This document shows, in pieces, positions 33,440 to 42,407 of a DNA stretch of 64,000 nt. The stretch covers positions 434,001-498,000 of the forward strand of contig JBDWDN010000012.1 in NCBI GenBank assembly GCA_039977295.1, given 5' to 3'. Below the pieces are notes generated by a model, which made no database searches, was not told the DNA's origin, and was given only the letters and a program-made list of their open reading frames with translations. The stretch is from Hellea sp039977295. Lineage in GTDB: Bacteria > Pseudomonadota > Alphaproteobacteria > Caulobacterales > Maricaulaceae. Numbering within the stretch: position 1 is the first letter of the stretch; each line of letters opens with the position of its first letter. The position numbers were made by a program, and so were the translations under genes.

Positions 33440-34225
33440 ATGCCTCGCGTTATTGCAACACCAGATAATCTAAATGAGCGAAATCCTGAATTTGATCAAA
33501 AGCCGCTCACGCAGCAATTTTTTCTAAACAGTGTTCCTAAAAGCGGCAGTCATTTACTCAAAAATATTGTGCGCATGTTTGTGCCTGTCGCGCAGCAATA
33601 TGATGTTGATTTCATTCAATACCCCACATTGGAACAACATCATAAAGTGTTCTCTGCCAACCCGCCAAAACTGAGCTGGGGTCATCTTTTATTTGCCGAC
33701 AGTTCCTCAATATTATTAAAGGATGTTCGCCACCTTGTCTTGGTGAGAGATCCCTATGATTGGGTATTGGCGCGCGCGCGGTTCTTCCTATCTGAAAACT
33801 TTCAGGCCGGGTTAGAGCATCTGAAATATGGCCGCACCGACATTAATGATTTCATCAATATGATGATTTTTGGTATTCATAATCGTTTTCCGACGATGAA
33901 CGAGATTTACCTAAATAATGCGGTAGCGTGGCAAGGAACATCGGCCAAGTTCGTCAAATATGAAGACATTATTGCCAGCCTTAAATCCTTGGATAGTGAA
34001 AGCTCAAAAGCCTTTTTTCAAGACTTGCTGGCCTTTGGTGATATTCAATTGCCACAAGATTGGAAAGAGCGTGTATTAATTGGGTCTGACCGCAAACAAA
34101 GCGGTACGGCGCGGGAAAACTTAGATCAAAAGGGGCCAGCGGTTCCGTCCGTTTTACCCGATGCGCAAAAGGCCTTAGTTGATTACGCCTGTCCAGGTCT
34201 GCGGTCAATTCTGGGGTATGCTTAG
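33440..34225 (+). CDS. Sulfotransferase family protein
   Basis: 261 residues, AGGA seven bases before ATG 33440. The PAPS 5'-phosphosulfate loop appears as SVPKSGSHLLKNIV (residues ~31-44) and the 3'-phosphate segment as LVLVRDPYDWVLARARFF (~100-117). The C-terminal part ends with SDRKQSGTARENLDQKGP and a region equivalent to the final helix. It is predicted to move sulfate from PAPS to a hydroxyl or amine; no signal peptide, so it is cytoplasmic. Convergent with the halogenase, four bases apart. The acceptor is unknown. Confidence 0.85.
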   Translation: MPRVIATPDNLNERNPEFDQKPLTQQFFLNSVPKSGSHLLKNIVRMFVPVAQQYDVDFIQYPTLEQHHKVFSANPPKLSWGHLLFADSSSILLKDVRHLVLVRDPYDWVLARARFFLSENFQAGLEHLKYGRTDINDFINMMIFGIHNRFPTMNEIYLNNAVAWQGTSAKFVKYEDIIASLKSLDSESSKAFFQDLLAFGDIQLPQDWKERVLIGSDRKQSGTARENLDQKGPAVPSVLPDAQKALVDYACPGLRSILGYA

Positions 34226-34229
34226 GCTA

Positions 34230-35858
34230 TTACTTCGTCCATCCGTCTGGCGCTGAGCCCACATTCCATTTTGTCATACCGAGCGCCAGGTGCAGCCAGA
34301 CATGATGGGGAGGGAGCTCTTTAGGAGCCTTCTGTATTGCCTCAATAACGAAGGACAGGGGGAAGGCGCCTTTCCTCGCTGCGCCTAATCTCTCAGCGAA
34401 TTCTGGCCCCCTAAAGTCCATGCCAAATAAAATGGCTTCATAGCTCGAGTGGTTCCACAGGCTCCCCGTATCAACGGGCGGGCGGTTATCAATTTCCGGA
34501 TCGTCGGTCGCCATGCGGTTATAATTATATCCATAAAAAGCCTGGTCTTCGAAATCGGATTGAGACGGTGCCTTGATATGCCAGTGCGCTAGCTTTGCTT
34601 TGAGCCGGTCATTGATGCGATCTGGCTTTTGCACCTCACGCCAGAAGGCCGTATCATTGCGGCGTGTCAGGCAATAATGCAAATTGATAAAATCAAGAAT
34701 TTCATAATAGCGATTTGATATGACGCGGTTAAAGCGGAAGGCCAGGGGCTTCATATCCTCATCTTTATGCGGAAAGTGCTCGGCCAATGTCACGGCGGCG
34801 AGCTCTGCCATATATAAGCCGGTCGATTCGAGGGGTTCAACGAAGCCGCCTGATAAGCCAATCGCGATGCAGTTGCCGGCCCAGGCTTTTTTACGTTGCC
34901 CCACCTTAAACTTGATAACCCGCGTCTCGGCATCTTTCAGGGACTTATCCTGATAGGCTAGCAATTCCTTTTTGGCATCATCTTCTGAAATAAATTCAGA
35001 TGCGTGGACATATCCAATGGCGCGACGGGTTTGGGTGGGGGTATCCCATATCCAGCCTGCCGACTGTGCGGTGCAGGTCGTGTAGGGGCGGATAATGCCG
35101 GGGAAGTGATTTTCATAATCAAATTGCGCGACAATGGCTTGATCGCAAAGAAGCCATTGAGAATAATCTTCAAAGCCGACACCTAGAGCCTTCTCCATCA
35201 ACAAACATTTGAACCCTGTGCAATCGATAAATATGTCCCCGCTAATGTCTCGCTCATCATCTAGGCTGACATGCGTAATATTTCCGTCGATGTTTACCGC
35301 AACATCTTTTACATTGGCGCGAATATGGGTGACCCCGCGCTCTAATGAAAAATCCCTGAGGTAATCCGCATAAAGCTGCGCATCAAAATGGTAAGCATAT
35401 TTTAGCGGGGCAGGGGCGGGCTGCCCATTCAGCGTTTTAGGGCTTAGCGTAATTTCTGAGATAATCGTTTGCGCGGAAACAGTCTCCATAAAGGGGATGT
35501 CCCGTAGGCTTTTCATCCAGCGCTCGCCGGTTTTATCAATCGGTCCAGGCGTTGCGCGGCTAAAGGGGTGGTGATAGCTCTCGCCTCTATTCTCTAGCCA
35601 GTTCACATATTTTATGGATTGCTTAAAGGTCGCATCAGTTGCCTTCATGAATTCAGCTTCATTTAAACCGATGACCTCAAGCATGTGGTGAATGGACGGC
35701 ACGGTCGCTTCCCCAACTGAAATACGGGGAATATATGGCGATTCTATCAGCGTAATATCAACGGTCTTTTTCTGGCCTCGATCGTTTAACGCGCCGTTTA
35801 AATAGGCTGCCGTCATCCATCCTGCGGATCCACCGCCAACAATTACAAGCTTACGCAT
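34230..35858 (-). CDS. Flavin-dependent tryptophan-halogenase family protein
   Basis: The start is ATG 35858 with GGAG nine bases upstream, giving 542 residues. The FAD site is MRKLVIVGGGSAGWMTAAYL. Lys79 (DATFKQ) corresponds to the catalytic lysine of PrnA, and GGFVEPLEST at 338-347 contains the conserved acidic residue. The signature W-x-W-x-I-P is present as GWIWDTP (268-274), with Thr for Ile. It needs FADH2 from a separate flavin reductase, none of which is in the window. Halogenases next to TonB receptors are common in this bacterial group, where several act on indoles; the substrate here is not known. Confidence 0.9.
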   Translation of the reverse strand: MRKLVIVGGGSAGWMTAAYLNGALNDRGQKKTVDITLIESPYIPRISVGEATVPSIHHMLEVIGLNEAEFMKATDATFKQSIKYVNWLENRGESYHHPFSRATPGPIDKTGERWMKSLRDIPFMETVSAQTIISEITLSPKTLNGQPAPAPLKYAYHFDAQLYADYLRDFSLERGVTHIRANVKDVAVNIDGNITHVSLDDERDISGDIFIDCTGFKCLLMEKALGVGFEDYSQWLLCDQAIVAQFDYENHFPGIIRPYTTCTAQSAGWIWDTPTQTRRAIGYVHASEFISEDDAKKELLAYQDKSLKDAETRVIKFKVGQRKKAWAGNCIAIGLSGGFVEPLESTGLYMAELAAVTLAEHFPHKDEDMKPLAFRFNRVISNRYYEILDFINLHYCLTRRNDTAFWREVQKPDRINDRLKAKLAHWHIKAPSQSDFEDQAFYGYNYNRMATDDPEIDNRPPVDTGSLWNHSSYEAILFGMDFRGPEFAERLGAARKGAFPLSFVIEAIQKAPKELPPHHVWLHLALGMTKWNVGSAPDGWTK

Positions 35859-36077
35859 TTTAGGAATCTCCAATGGAAGTTTGAAGGGCGGTAACGAAAT
35901 GTGTAATCATGATGCTTATTGCATAGAATTAAGCCGCCCTAAGCACAATAGGGGTTGCGCGGATTTCAGATATCCCCATCCCCAATTTGTTATAATTCAC
36001 AAGCTACACTTTGCCTTAAATATTGGCATTTACGCTAACATATCGTAGTCTGCGCAATCATTCATAAAGGCCGCCCT

Positions 36078-36998
36078 ATGTCTCTAAATTTTCAAAGTCA
36101 AAACCCTGATTTGACGGGTATCTATGCGGCGCTTTTCGCTGCTGGCGAGGCTATATATAGCGAGTTAAGAAAAGGCGCAGGCCTTAAATTTGCGGCAAGC
36201 GGAAATGAGTCCGGCGACGATCAGCTTGAGCTTGATATAATTGCAGATGAGGCGTTCTTTAAAACATTAAGCCAAGACAAGCATGTCCGTTATGTTGTCT
36301 CCGAAGAGCGGCCTGGACTAAGCAAACTTTCCGATGGCCCTTATTCCATCGCCCTCGACCCGCTGGACGGATCAAAATCAGCATTGATCGGTATTCCATC
36401 TGGCGCAATTTTTGGAATTTTTGAGAATGCTGATGAGGCGAAAGACTTTAACGGGAGCAATATTATCAGCGGTGGTTTTTTTGTCTTTGGTATGAACCTA
36501 GAAGCTTACTTCGCAGATGGCCCGGACGTTTATAAGGGCATCTTTAATCAAGAGATTGGCAAATGGGACATTGTTTCTTTGCCAGAGCCTATGCCAAATG
36601 CAGACGTGTTGGCGATAAATGGCGCGAACCAACTCGTCTGGGACGAATGGCTCCAAAAACATTACCTATCACTACTTGATACAAAGGGCGGCACAGTGAA
36701 GCCCCATAATATGCGCTGGTTTGCGTCTATGGTCTCAGATTTAAAGCGCTTGCTCTTGCAAGGCGGGATATTCGCTTATCCCTCTGCAAACCGCAAAGGC
36801 TATGAAAATGGTCACTTACGTCTCGTCTATGAAGCCATTCCAATGTCATTTCTGATACACGCCATGGGCGGGTCATCCACGGATGGAGATCAATCTTTGC
36901 TGAAAAAGCCTGTGACAGAACTCCACCAAAAAACAGCTGTGTTTATTGGGAATGCGGATAAAATAGCGGCTATAGAAGCCGCGAAACAAAGCGCGTAA
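36078..36998 (+). CDS. fbp: Class I fructose-1,6-bisphosphatase
   Basis: 306 residues. The metal/phosphate core appears as VSEERPG (75-80) and IALDPLDGSKSALIGIPSGAIFGIF (from 91), close to the class I form DPLDGSSN. The later part has NMRWFASMVSDLKRLLLQGGIFAYPS, YENGHLRLVYEAIPMSFLIHAMGG and a terminal VTELHQKTAVFIGN. It removes the 1-phosphate of fructose-1,6-bisphosphate in gluconeogenesis. The protein is slightly shorter than the E. coli enzyme (332). It is divergent from the halogenase gene, with no sign of operon partners. Confidence 0.9.
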   Translation: MSLNFQSQNPDLTGIYAALFAAGEAIYSELRKGAGLKFAASGNESGDDQLELDIIADEAFFKTLSQDKHVRYVVSEERPGLSKLSDGPYSIALDPLDGSKSALIGIPSGAIFGIFENADEAKDFNGSNIISGGFFVFGMNLEAYFADGPDVYKGIFNQEIGKWDIVSLPEPMPNADVLAINGANQLVWDEWLQKHYLSLLDTKGGTVKPHNMRWFASMVSDLKRLLLQGGIFAYPSANRKGYENGHLRLVYEAIPMSFLIHAMGGSSTDGDQSLLKKPVTELHQKTAVFIGNADKIAAIEAAKQSA

Positions 36999-37023
36999 CG
37001 TGCAAGGTTTAGGTTTTGAGACC

Positions 37024-37866
37024 CTATCCCTCGCGCCTTGATAAAAATGCCAGCCGTTCAAACAAATGCACATCTTGCTCGTTCTTGAGCAGCGCGCCGT
37101 GGAGCGGAGGTATCAGTTTTTTCGGATCCGCTTCTTTTAGCGTTTCAGGGTCGATGTCTTCAACAAGTAGCAATTTCAGCCAGTCGAGAAGCTCACTCGT
37201 GCTGGGTTTTTTCTTAAGACCCGGCATAGCGCGCACATCATAGAAACGCTTCATTGCGGTAGAGAGGAGGCGCGGCTTGATGCCTGGAAAGTGAACTTCG
37301 ACGATTTGGGCCATTGTCTCATCATCTGGGAATTGGATGTAATGGAAGAAACAGCGGCGCAGGAATGCGTCAGGCAAGTCCTTTTCATTATTGGAGGTGA
37401 TGATGATAATCGGGCGCTGTTTGGCCGTGATAGTCTCGCCGGTCTCATAGACATGGAACGCCATTTTATCGAGTTCATGAAGGAGGTCGTTTGGAAATTC
37501 GATATCGGCTTTGTCAATTTCGTCAATCAGAAGGATGGGCCGCTGTTCAGATTCAAACGCCTCCCAGAGCTTTCCTTTTTTGATATAGTTGGAGATGTCA
37601 TGGACACGGTCTTCGCCGAGCTGTGAATCGCGCAGGCGCGCAACAGCGTCATATTCATAGAGCCCTTGCTGGGCTTTGGTTGTTGATTTGATGTTCCATT
37701 CAAGCAGCGGGGTATTCAATCCCTTCGCTATTTCATGCGCTAGAACCGTTTTTCCTGTTCCAGGCTCGCCTTTAATCAAGAGCGGGCGCTCTAGCGTAAT
37801 TGCTGCATTTACAGCCATTTTCAGGTCTTGTGTGGCGACGTAGTTTTTTGTGCCTTCGAACTTCAT
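37024..37866 (-). CDS. MoxR-type AAA+ ATPase
   Basis: 280 residues from ATG 37866, which has AAGGA eight bases upstream; an ATG six bases earlier is too close to that site. Walker A GEPGTGKT is at 33-40. Walker B is PILLIDEIDKAD, sensor 1 lies in IIIITSNNEKDLPDAFLRRCFFHYI, and the AAA lid domain is C-terminal. MoxR ATPases act as chaperones for cofactor insertion or complex activation, normally with a von Willebrand A-domain partner encoded next door. That partner is not adjacent here. Confidence 0.92.
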   Translation of the reverse strand: MKFEGTKNYVATQDLKMAVNAAITLERPLLIKGEPGTGKTVLAHEIAKGLNTPLLEWNIKSTTKAQQGLYEYDAVARLRDSQLGEDRVHDISNYIKKGKLWEAFESEQRPILLIDEIDKADIEFPNDLLHELDKMAFHVYETGETITAKQRPIIIITSNNEKDLPDAFLRRCFFHYIQFPDDETMAQIVEVHFPGIKPRLLSTAMKRFYDVRAMPGLKKKPSTSELLDWLKLLLVEDIDPETLKEADPKKLIPPLHGALLKNEQDVHLFERLAFLSRREG

Positions 37867-38056
37867 AATCATATCCTTGTTTGGGTGCTTTTTATACGGG
37901 AGCCGCCGCGTTGCAAGGCCCGTTTTTCATTCACAATATTATGTGGAGAATCGTATTGCTCCGCCTTGAGACGCGATATATAGCGCCATTAAACATGACC
38001 GTATCAACTGAGTCGTGAAAAATAACTGAAACGTAGGTCTGCAAAGGGATTTGGGT

Positions 38057-38491
38057 ATGGCAGTAGCAAAAAAGAAGAAACCAGTAAAACTTCCGAAAGG
38101 CTATGTGCCTTCGGATGATGAAAAATTTATGAATCCAAAGCAGACTGAGTATTTCCGTCAAAAGCTTTTGGCATGGAAAGCTGAAATCATAGAGCAAACC
38201 AAAGACACAGTTGCTTTTTTACAGCAAGAGAGCGTGTCCTATCCTGACCCCGCTGATACGGCGGCGGCAAATGCAGACAGACAATTAGAGCTTCGAACCC
38301 GAGATCGCCTGCGTAAACTCATCAACCAGATTGATAAAGCGCTTGGACGTATCGAAGCTGGAACTTATGGCTATTGCCAAGAAACAGGCGATCCCATCCG
38401 TATTAAGCGGCTAGATGTGCGGCCAACTGCAAAGTTGAGCCTAGAAGCCCAAGAGATGCACGAGCGCGGTGAACGCATTCGGTCGGGTTAG
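38057..38491 (+). CDS. dksA: RNA polymerase-binding transcription factor DksA
   Basis: The start ATG 38057 has AAAGGG eight bases upstream; a TTG two codons earlier is unlikely. 144 residues: a basic N-terminus, a coiled-coil hairpin with the polymerase tip region (YPDPADTAAANADRQLELRTRDRLRKL), and a zinc-finger-like C-terminus. The finger is degenerate: YGYCQETGDPI keeps one Cys, and the distal pair is SLEA instead of C-x-x-C. Such Cys-poor DksA is common in alphaproteobacteria. It tunes promoters with ppGpp. Confidence 0.93.
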   Translation: MAVAKKKKPVKLPKGYVPSDDEKFMNPKQTEYFRQKLLAWKAEIIEQTKDTVAFLQQESVSYPDPADTAAANADRQLELRTRDRLRKLINQIDKALGRIEAGTYGYCQETGDPIRIKRLDVRPTAKLSLEAQEMHERGERIRSG

Positions 38492-38522
38492 TTCTCTTCG
38501 AAACTATAAAAGTTCAAGAATT

Positions 38523-38553
38523 AAAAAAGCCCCGCTCAAGACGGGGCTTTTTT
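38523..38553. terminator. Bidirectional Rho-independent terminator (dksA / DUF885)
   Basis: AAAAAAGCCCCG (38523-38534) and CGGGGCTTTTTT (38542-38553) form a perfect 12-bp stem with a seven-base loop. It has A and T tracts on both flanks, so it can end transcription of dksA and of the convergent DUF885 operon. Confidence 0.93.
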
Positions 38554-38558
38554 GTATC

Positions 38559-40424
38559 TTAGGACTTGCTTGCAACCCAGCTATCCACGCGTTCTTCGAG
38601 GATGTTGAGCGGAACAGGGCCTGAATCTATCACAACAGCATGATACTCTCGGATATCAAATTTGTCGCCTAGGGCCTTCTTTGCCTCCTCACGAAGTTCC
38701 AAAATCTTGATCATACCAATTTTATAGGCTGTCGCTTGTCCCGGCATGACAATGTAGCGCTCAATGGCTTTGATACAGTCATTTTCGGGGTTTGGTGTGT
38801 TGGTGGTTAGGTAATCAATCGCCTCTTCGCGTGTCCATTTTTTATCATGTAAACCAGAATCGACGACGAGGCGGGCTGCGCGCCAAAGTTCCATCGCAAG
38901 GCGGCCGAAATCGGAGTAGGGGTCTTCATAAAAACCCATCTCCTTAGGGAAGTATTCTGAGTATAGACCCCAGCCTTCAGTATAGGCGGTAACGCGGTTC
39001 TGTTTGCGAAATTGCGGAATACCTTCAAGCTCTTGGGCGATTGAGAGCTGCATATGATGACCTGGATTTCCTTCATGATAGGCGAGAGCTTCCATTTGGT
39101 ATTTGGGCATATCCGAAATTTTGTATAAGTTTGCGTAGTAATAGCCGGGACGGGAGCCATCCAAGGCCGGGCGGTTATAAAAGGCTTTGCCAGCAGCCTT
39201 TTCACGGAAGGCCTCTACGCGGCGGACTTCTAGTTTGGCTTTGGGTTGGTTTAGAAAGACTTCATCTAAGCGAGATGTCATGACATCGATGATACGTGTG
39301 GCTTCTTTTAGATAAGCTTCGCGGCCAGCATCGGAGTCTTCATAAGTAAATCGCGGATCGTCCTGAAGAAACTTGAAAAACTCCTGCAAAGACCCCTCAA
39401 AACCGACATTTTTCATGATGGCGCGCATCTCGCCGTGAATGCGGTCAACTTCTTTCAGGCCAAGCTCATGAATTTCTGTGGCGCTCATATCTGTCGTGGT
39501 CATACGCTTGAGGCGGTGGGCATAATAATCTGAGGCGTCAGGGAGTTTCCAAACGCCGTCATCTGTTGTTGTCTTGGCTTTTTGAACCTCCATCTCTGTC
39601 ACGAGCGCGGCATAGGCGGGCTTTACAGAGGTTAAGAGAGCCGTAATGGCATCAGCATAGAGGCCTTCTTTCTCTTTGTCAGAAAGGTCGAGTTTCTCGA
39701 CTTTGGTTTTAAAATTGCCGAGCATTAGATTGAGTGTGTCGCTATCTTCAAACGGCGCGCCGCTGACAATATTCTCTGCCGTTCTGATGACATGGTCATA
39801 GACAAATTTCGGCGGCATAATGCCTTTCTCGGCGCTTGCTCTCGAATTTTTGATTATTTCGTCAAGATAGGGCCCCACACCTTCTAGTCGTTTCACGTAA
39901 TTCTTGGCATCGTCAACATTATCAATAGGATGCTGATTGATCAGGAACGTCGGAACGCCAGAATGGGGACCGAACATTTGGGTGAAGGAGTATCCGTGAT
40001 ACCACCATTTGGCGCCGTTCAGCGTATTTTGGCTGTTCTCTAAGAAAAGACGGTAAGAAAGCTTACCGCTTTCGTCCAAATCATCAGGATTAAAGGATGA
40101 TTTTAGCTCTTTCATATTCTGACGCACGCGATCAAGTTCTTCGAGCGCGAAAGCACGGCTGGGATCATTCCATTCATCCATACGTTCTTTAATGCCAAGT
40201 CCTGCTAGGTATTGCGGATAACGGCGCGCATTTTCCATAAATTTCGTTTCAAACCAGGCATTGAGCCTAACATTGGCATCAGCTTGTTGCGCGGCGGCGG
40301 CCGCCTCAATGACTGAGGGCGTCTCTGCGGTGGTCGCGGCGGCTTTGTCACCCTCTGTGTCTGCAGCTTGGCAGGCCGTGAGGGCGAGGGCAGCAGCCCC
40401 TATAAGAAGAAATTTGCGCATCAT
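38559..40424 (-). CDS. DUF885 family lipoprotein, putative metallopeptidase (paralogue 1)
   Basis: The start is ATG 40424, with AAAGGA four bases before it and a second ATG directly after; the 14 residues upstream are read-through of the preceding gene. 621 residues with a lipoprotein signal (LALTAC). The family's zinc-peptidase-like motif is ALAYHEGNPGHHMQ, followed by YTEGWGLYSEYFPKEMG, the downstream Glu helix, and a terminal PGQATAYKIGM. DUF885 enzymes are predicted peptidases; substrate unknown. It starts one base after the stop of a closely similar gene, so they form an operon and come from a tandem duplication. Confidence 0.88.
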   Translation of the reverse strand: MMRKFLLIGAAALALTACQAADTEGDKAAATTAETPSVIEAAAAAQQADANVRLNAWFETKFMENARRYPQYLAGLGIKERMDEWNDPSRAFALEELDRVRQNMKELKSSFNPDDLDESGKLSYRLFLENSQNTLNGAKWWYHGYSFTQMFGPHSGVPTFLINQHPIDNVDDAKNYVKRLEGVGPYLDEIIKNSRASAEKGIMPPKFVYDHVIRTAENIVSGAPFEDSDTLNLMLGNFKTKVEKLDLSDKEKEGLYADAITALLTSVKPAYAALVTEMEVQKAKTTTDDGVWKLPDASDYYAHRLKRMTTTDMSATEIHELGLKEVDRIHGEMRAIMKNVGFEGSLQEFFKFLQDDPRFTYEDSDAGREAYLKEATRIIDVMTSRLDEVFLNQPKAKLEVRRVEAFREKAAGKAFYNRPALDGSRPGYYYANLYKISDMPKYQMEALAYHEGNPGHHMQLSIAQELEGIPQFRKQNRVTAYTEGWGLYSEYFPKEMGFYEDPYSDFGRLAMELWRAARLVVDSGLHDKKWTREEAIDYLTTNTPNPENDCIKAIERYIVMPGQATAYKIGMIKILELREEAKKALGDKFDIREYHAVVIDSGPVPLNILEERVDSWVASKS

Positions 40425-40425
40425 A

Positions 40426-42267
40426 TTATCCTTTTGTGTTTTTTTGTTTGGATTTAACCCAGTCATTTACCAGCTCTTCTAGCACCTTTAAAGGCACTGA
40501 GCCATTGGCAAGAACCACGTCGTGAAATTCAGCAATGTCGAACTGATCGCCAAGGCGCGTTTCAGCGTCTTTGCGAATATCTTGAATTTTCAACATCCCG
40601 ATTTTATAGGCGGTCGCTTGTCCCGGCCAGACGATATAGCGGTCAATCTCGGCGCGGACATCTCCCTCGGGGTTGGGAATGTTGTCGAGGTAATATTTTA
40701 CGGCCTCCTCGCGTGTCCATTTTTTAGTATGGATGCCAGTATCTACAACAAGGCGTGCGGCGCGAAATATCTCCATGGAGAGGCGGCCAAAGTCGCTATA
40801 GGGGTCAGTATATAATTCAAGCTCTTTGGGGATAGACTCAGCATAAAGCGCCCAGCCTTCAATATAGCTTGTATGTCCGCCCAAAGTTCTAAATTTGGGC
40901 AAACCTTCAAGTTCCATGGCGATTGCAATCTGCATGTGATGTCCGGGGATGCCTTCGTGATAGGCGAGGGCCTGCATGAGGTATTTTGGCTGCTCTGCGA
41001 CATCTTTAAGGTTGATGTAATAAGTGCCCGGGCGAGAGCCATCGACAGCAGGCCGGTTATAGAAAGCTCCAAAGGCGCTCGCTTCGCGAAAGGGCTCGAC
41101 GCGCTTTACAATAATGTCCGCCTTGGGTTTTGTGATAAAGAGACTATCGAGGCGGCCTTTCATATCCTCAATAATATCAGTGGCTTCGCCGATATAGCTA
41201 GCGCGTCCTGCGTCATCATTTGAGAAAACAAATTGAGGGTCTTCGCGGAGGAAATCAAAGAAGTCCTTGAGCGATCCGTCAAAATTTACCTGCTTCATTA
41301 TTTCCCGCATTTCATCTTGAATGCGCGCAACTTCTTTTAAGCCGATCTGGTGAATCTCTTCAGCGCTCATATCCGTTGTCGTATAATGGCGTAAACGCGC
41401 CGCATAATAAGCGTCAGGGTCTGGCAGTTTCCAAGCGCCATCATCATCATTCGCGCCGGCTTCATGCTCAGCAAACATATTCAACAATTTCAGGTAAGCA
41501 GGCTGAACAGAGCCGAGTAAAGCCGTTTGGGCTTCATCCATAAGAACATCTTTTTGATCTTGCGTGATGGATAGTTTTTCAATCTTACTTTTTATATCTG
41601 CAAATAGCGGACTGTCGTCACCCTCGCTAAACGGTGCTCCGGTTATGACATTGCGCGAAGCTTCGGAAATTTTTGCGTAGACAAATTTGGGCAGAATGAC
41701 TCCAGTCTCAAATTGTGCTTGAGCCTTATCGGCATGCTGACCGAGATAACGCGGCGCGTCCGTTAGGCGGGAGATATAGGCCTGCGCGTCCTGGGCGCTT
41801 TCGACATTATGAAAGTTAATCATGAAAGACGGAAAGTCTGAATGGGGTCCGCCCATATGCTGAAAAACATATTCATTGCCCGCAAATTTATGACTAGCAA
41901 GGCTGTCTTCTGTCGCAAATTCAAAAAGGCGGTAAGAGAGGGCAGTTTGCTTATCAAGCCTGTCAATATCGAACTCGCGGCGCATATCATCTAGCCAGGC
42001 TTTGGAGAGGGCGGCTGACTCGTCATCGGCAAGCTGTGAGGCATCATCTAATTTATCTTGATTGTCCTTTATGCCGAGATAGGTTTGAGTCATTGGTGAG
42101 CGGGCAAGCTCGTCTTCATAACGGGCCTGAAACCAGTCATTAAGAGCCTTGCTATGCGTTTCCACCATTTCTGTTTTGCTAAGCGCTTTATCGCCTGCGG
42201 GCGAACAGGCGGACAATAAAAGTCCCGTCGAAAGTATTGTGGTGAAGAGGAGCTTGGCTATGTGCAT
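40426..42267 (-). CDS. DUF885 family lipoprotein, putative metallopeptidase (paralogue 2)
   Basis: The start is ATG 42267, giving 613 residues with a clean lipoprotein signal (LLLSAC); an upstream start at 42312 would spoil it. The motif is ALAYHEGIPGHHMQ, followed by YIEGWALYAESIPKELE and PGQATAYKIGM. Domain plan and many segments match the following gene (TTTDMSAEEIH, FYNRPAVDGSRPG, ARLVVDTGIHTKKWTREEA). Probably periplasmic-facing, anchored peptidase. It is the first gene of the pair and is divergent from cckA. Confidence 0.88.
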   Translation of the reverse strand: MHIAKLLFTTILSTGLLLSACSPAGDKALSKTEMVETHSKALNDWFQARYEDELARSPMTQTYLGIKDNQDKLDDASQLADDESAALSKAWLDDMRREFDIDRLDKQTALSYRLFEFATEDSLASHKFAGNEYVFQHMGGPHSDFPSFMINFHNVESAQDAQAYISRLTDAPRYLGQHADKAQAQFETGVILPKFVYAKISEASRNVITGAPFSEGDDSPLFADIKSKIEKLSITQDQKDVLMDEAQTALLGSVQPAYLKLLNMFAEHEAGANDDDGAWKLPDPDAYYAARLRHYTTTDMSAEEIHQIGLKEVARIQDEMREIMKQVNFDGSLKDFFDFLREDPQFVFSNDDAGRASYIGEATDIIEDMKGRLDSLFITKPKADIIVKRVEPFREASAFGAFYNRPAVDGSRPGTYYINLKDVAEQPKYLMQALAYHEGIPGHHMQIAIAMELEGLPKFRTLGGHTSYIEGWALYAESIPKELELYTDPYSDFGRLSMEIFRAARLVVDTGIHTKKWTREEAVKYYLDNIPNPEGDVRAEIDRYIVWPGQATAYKIGMLKIQDIRKDAETRLGDQFDIAEFHDVVLANGSVPLKVLEELVNDWVKSKQKNTKG

Positions 42268-42407
42268 AAGTCTATTATCCCGTTTTAAATCTGGCGGTAT
42301 TTTTATATTCATATCCTAGCGCGGCAATATGAAAGGCCAAGGCCATAATTTGGGCTAATACGCGTAATAAAGGGAAGAATATTCCAAAAAGTGTCTAAGG
42401 TTACATA

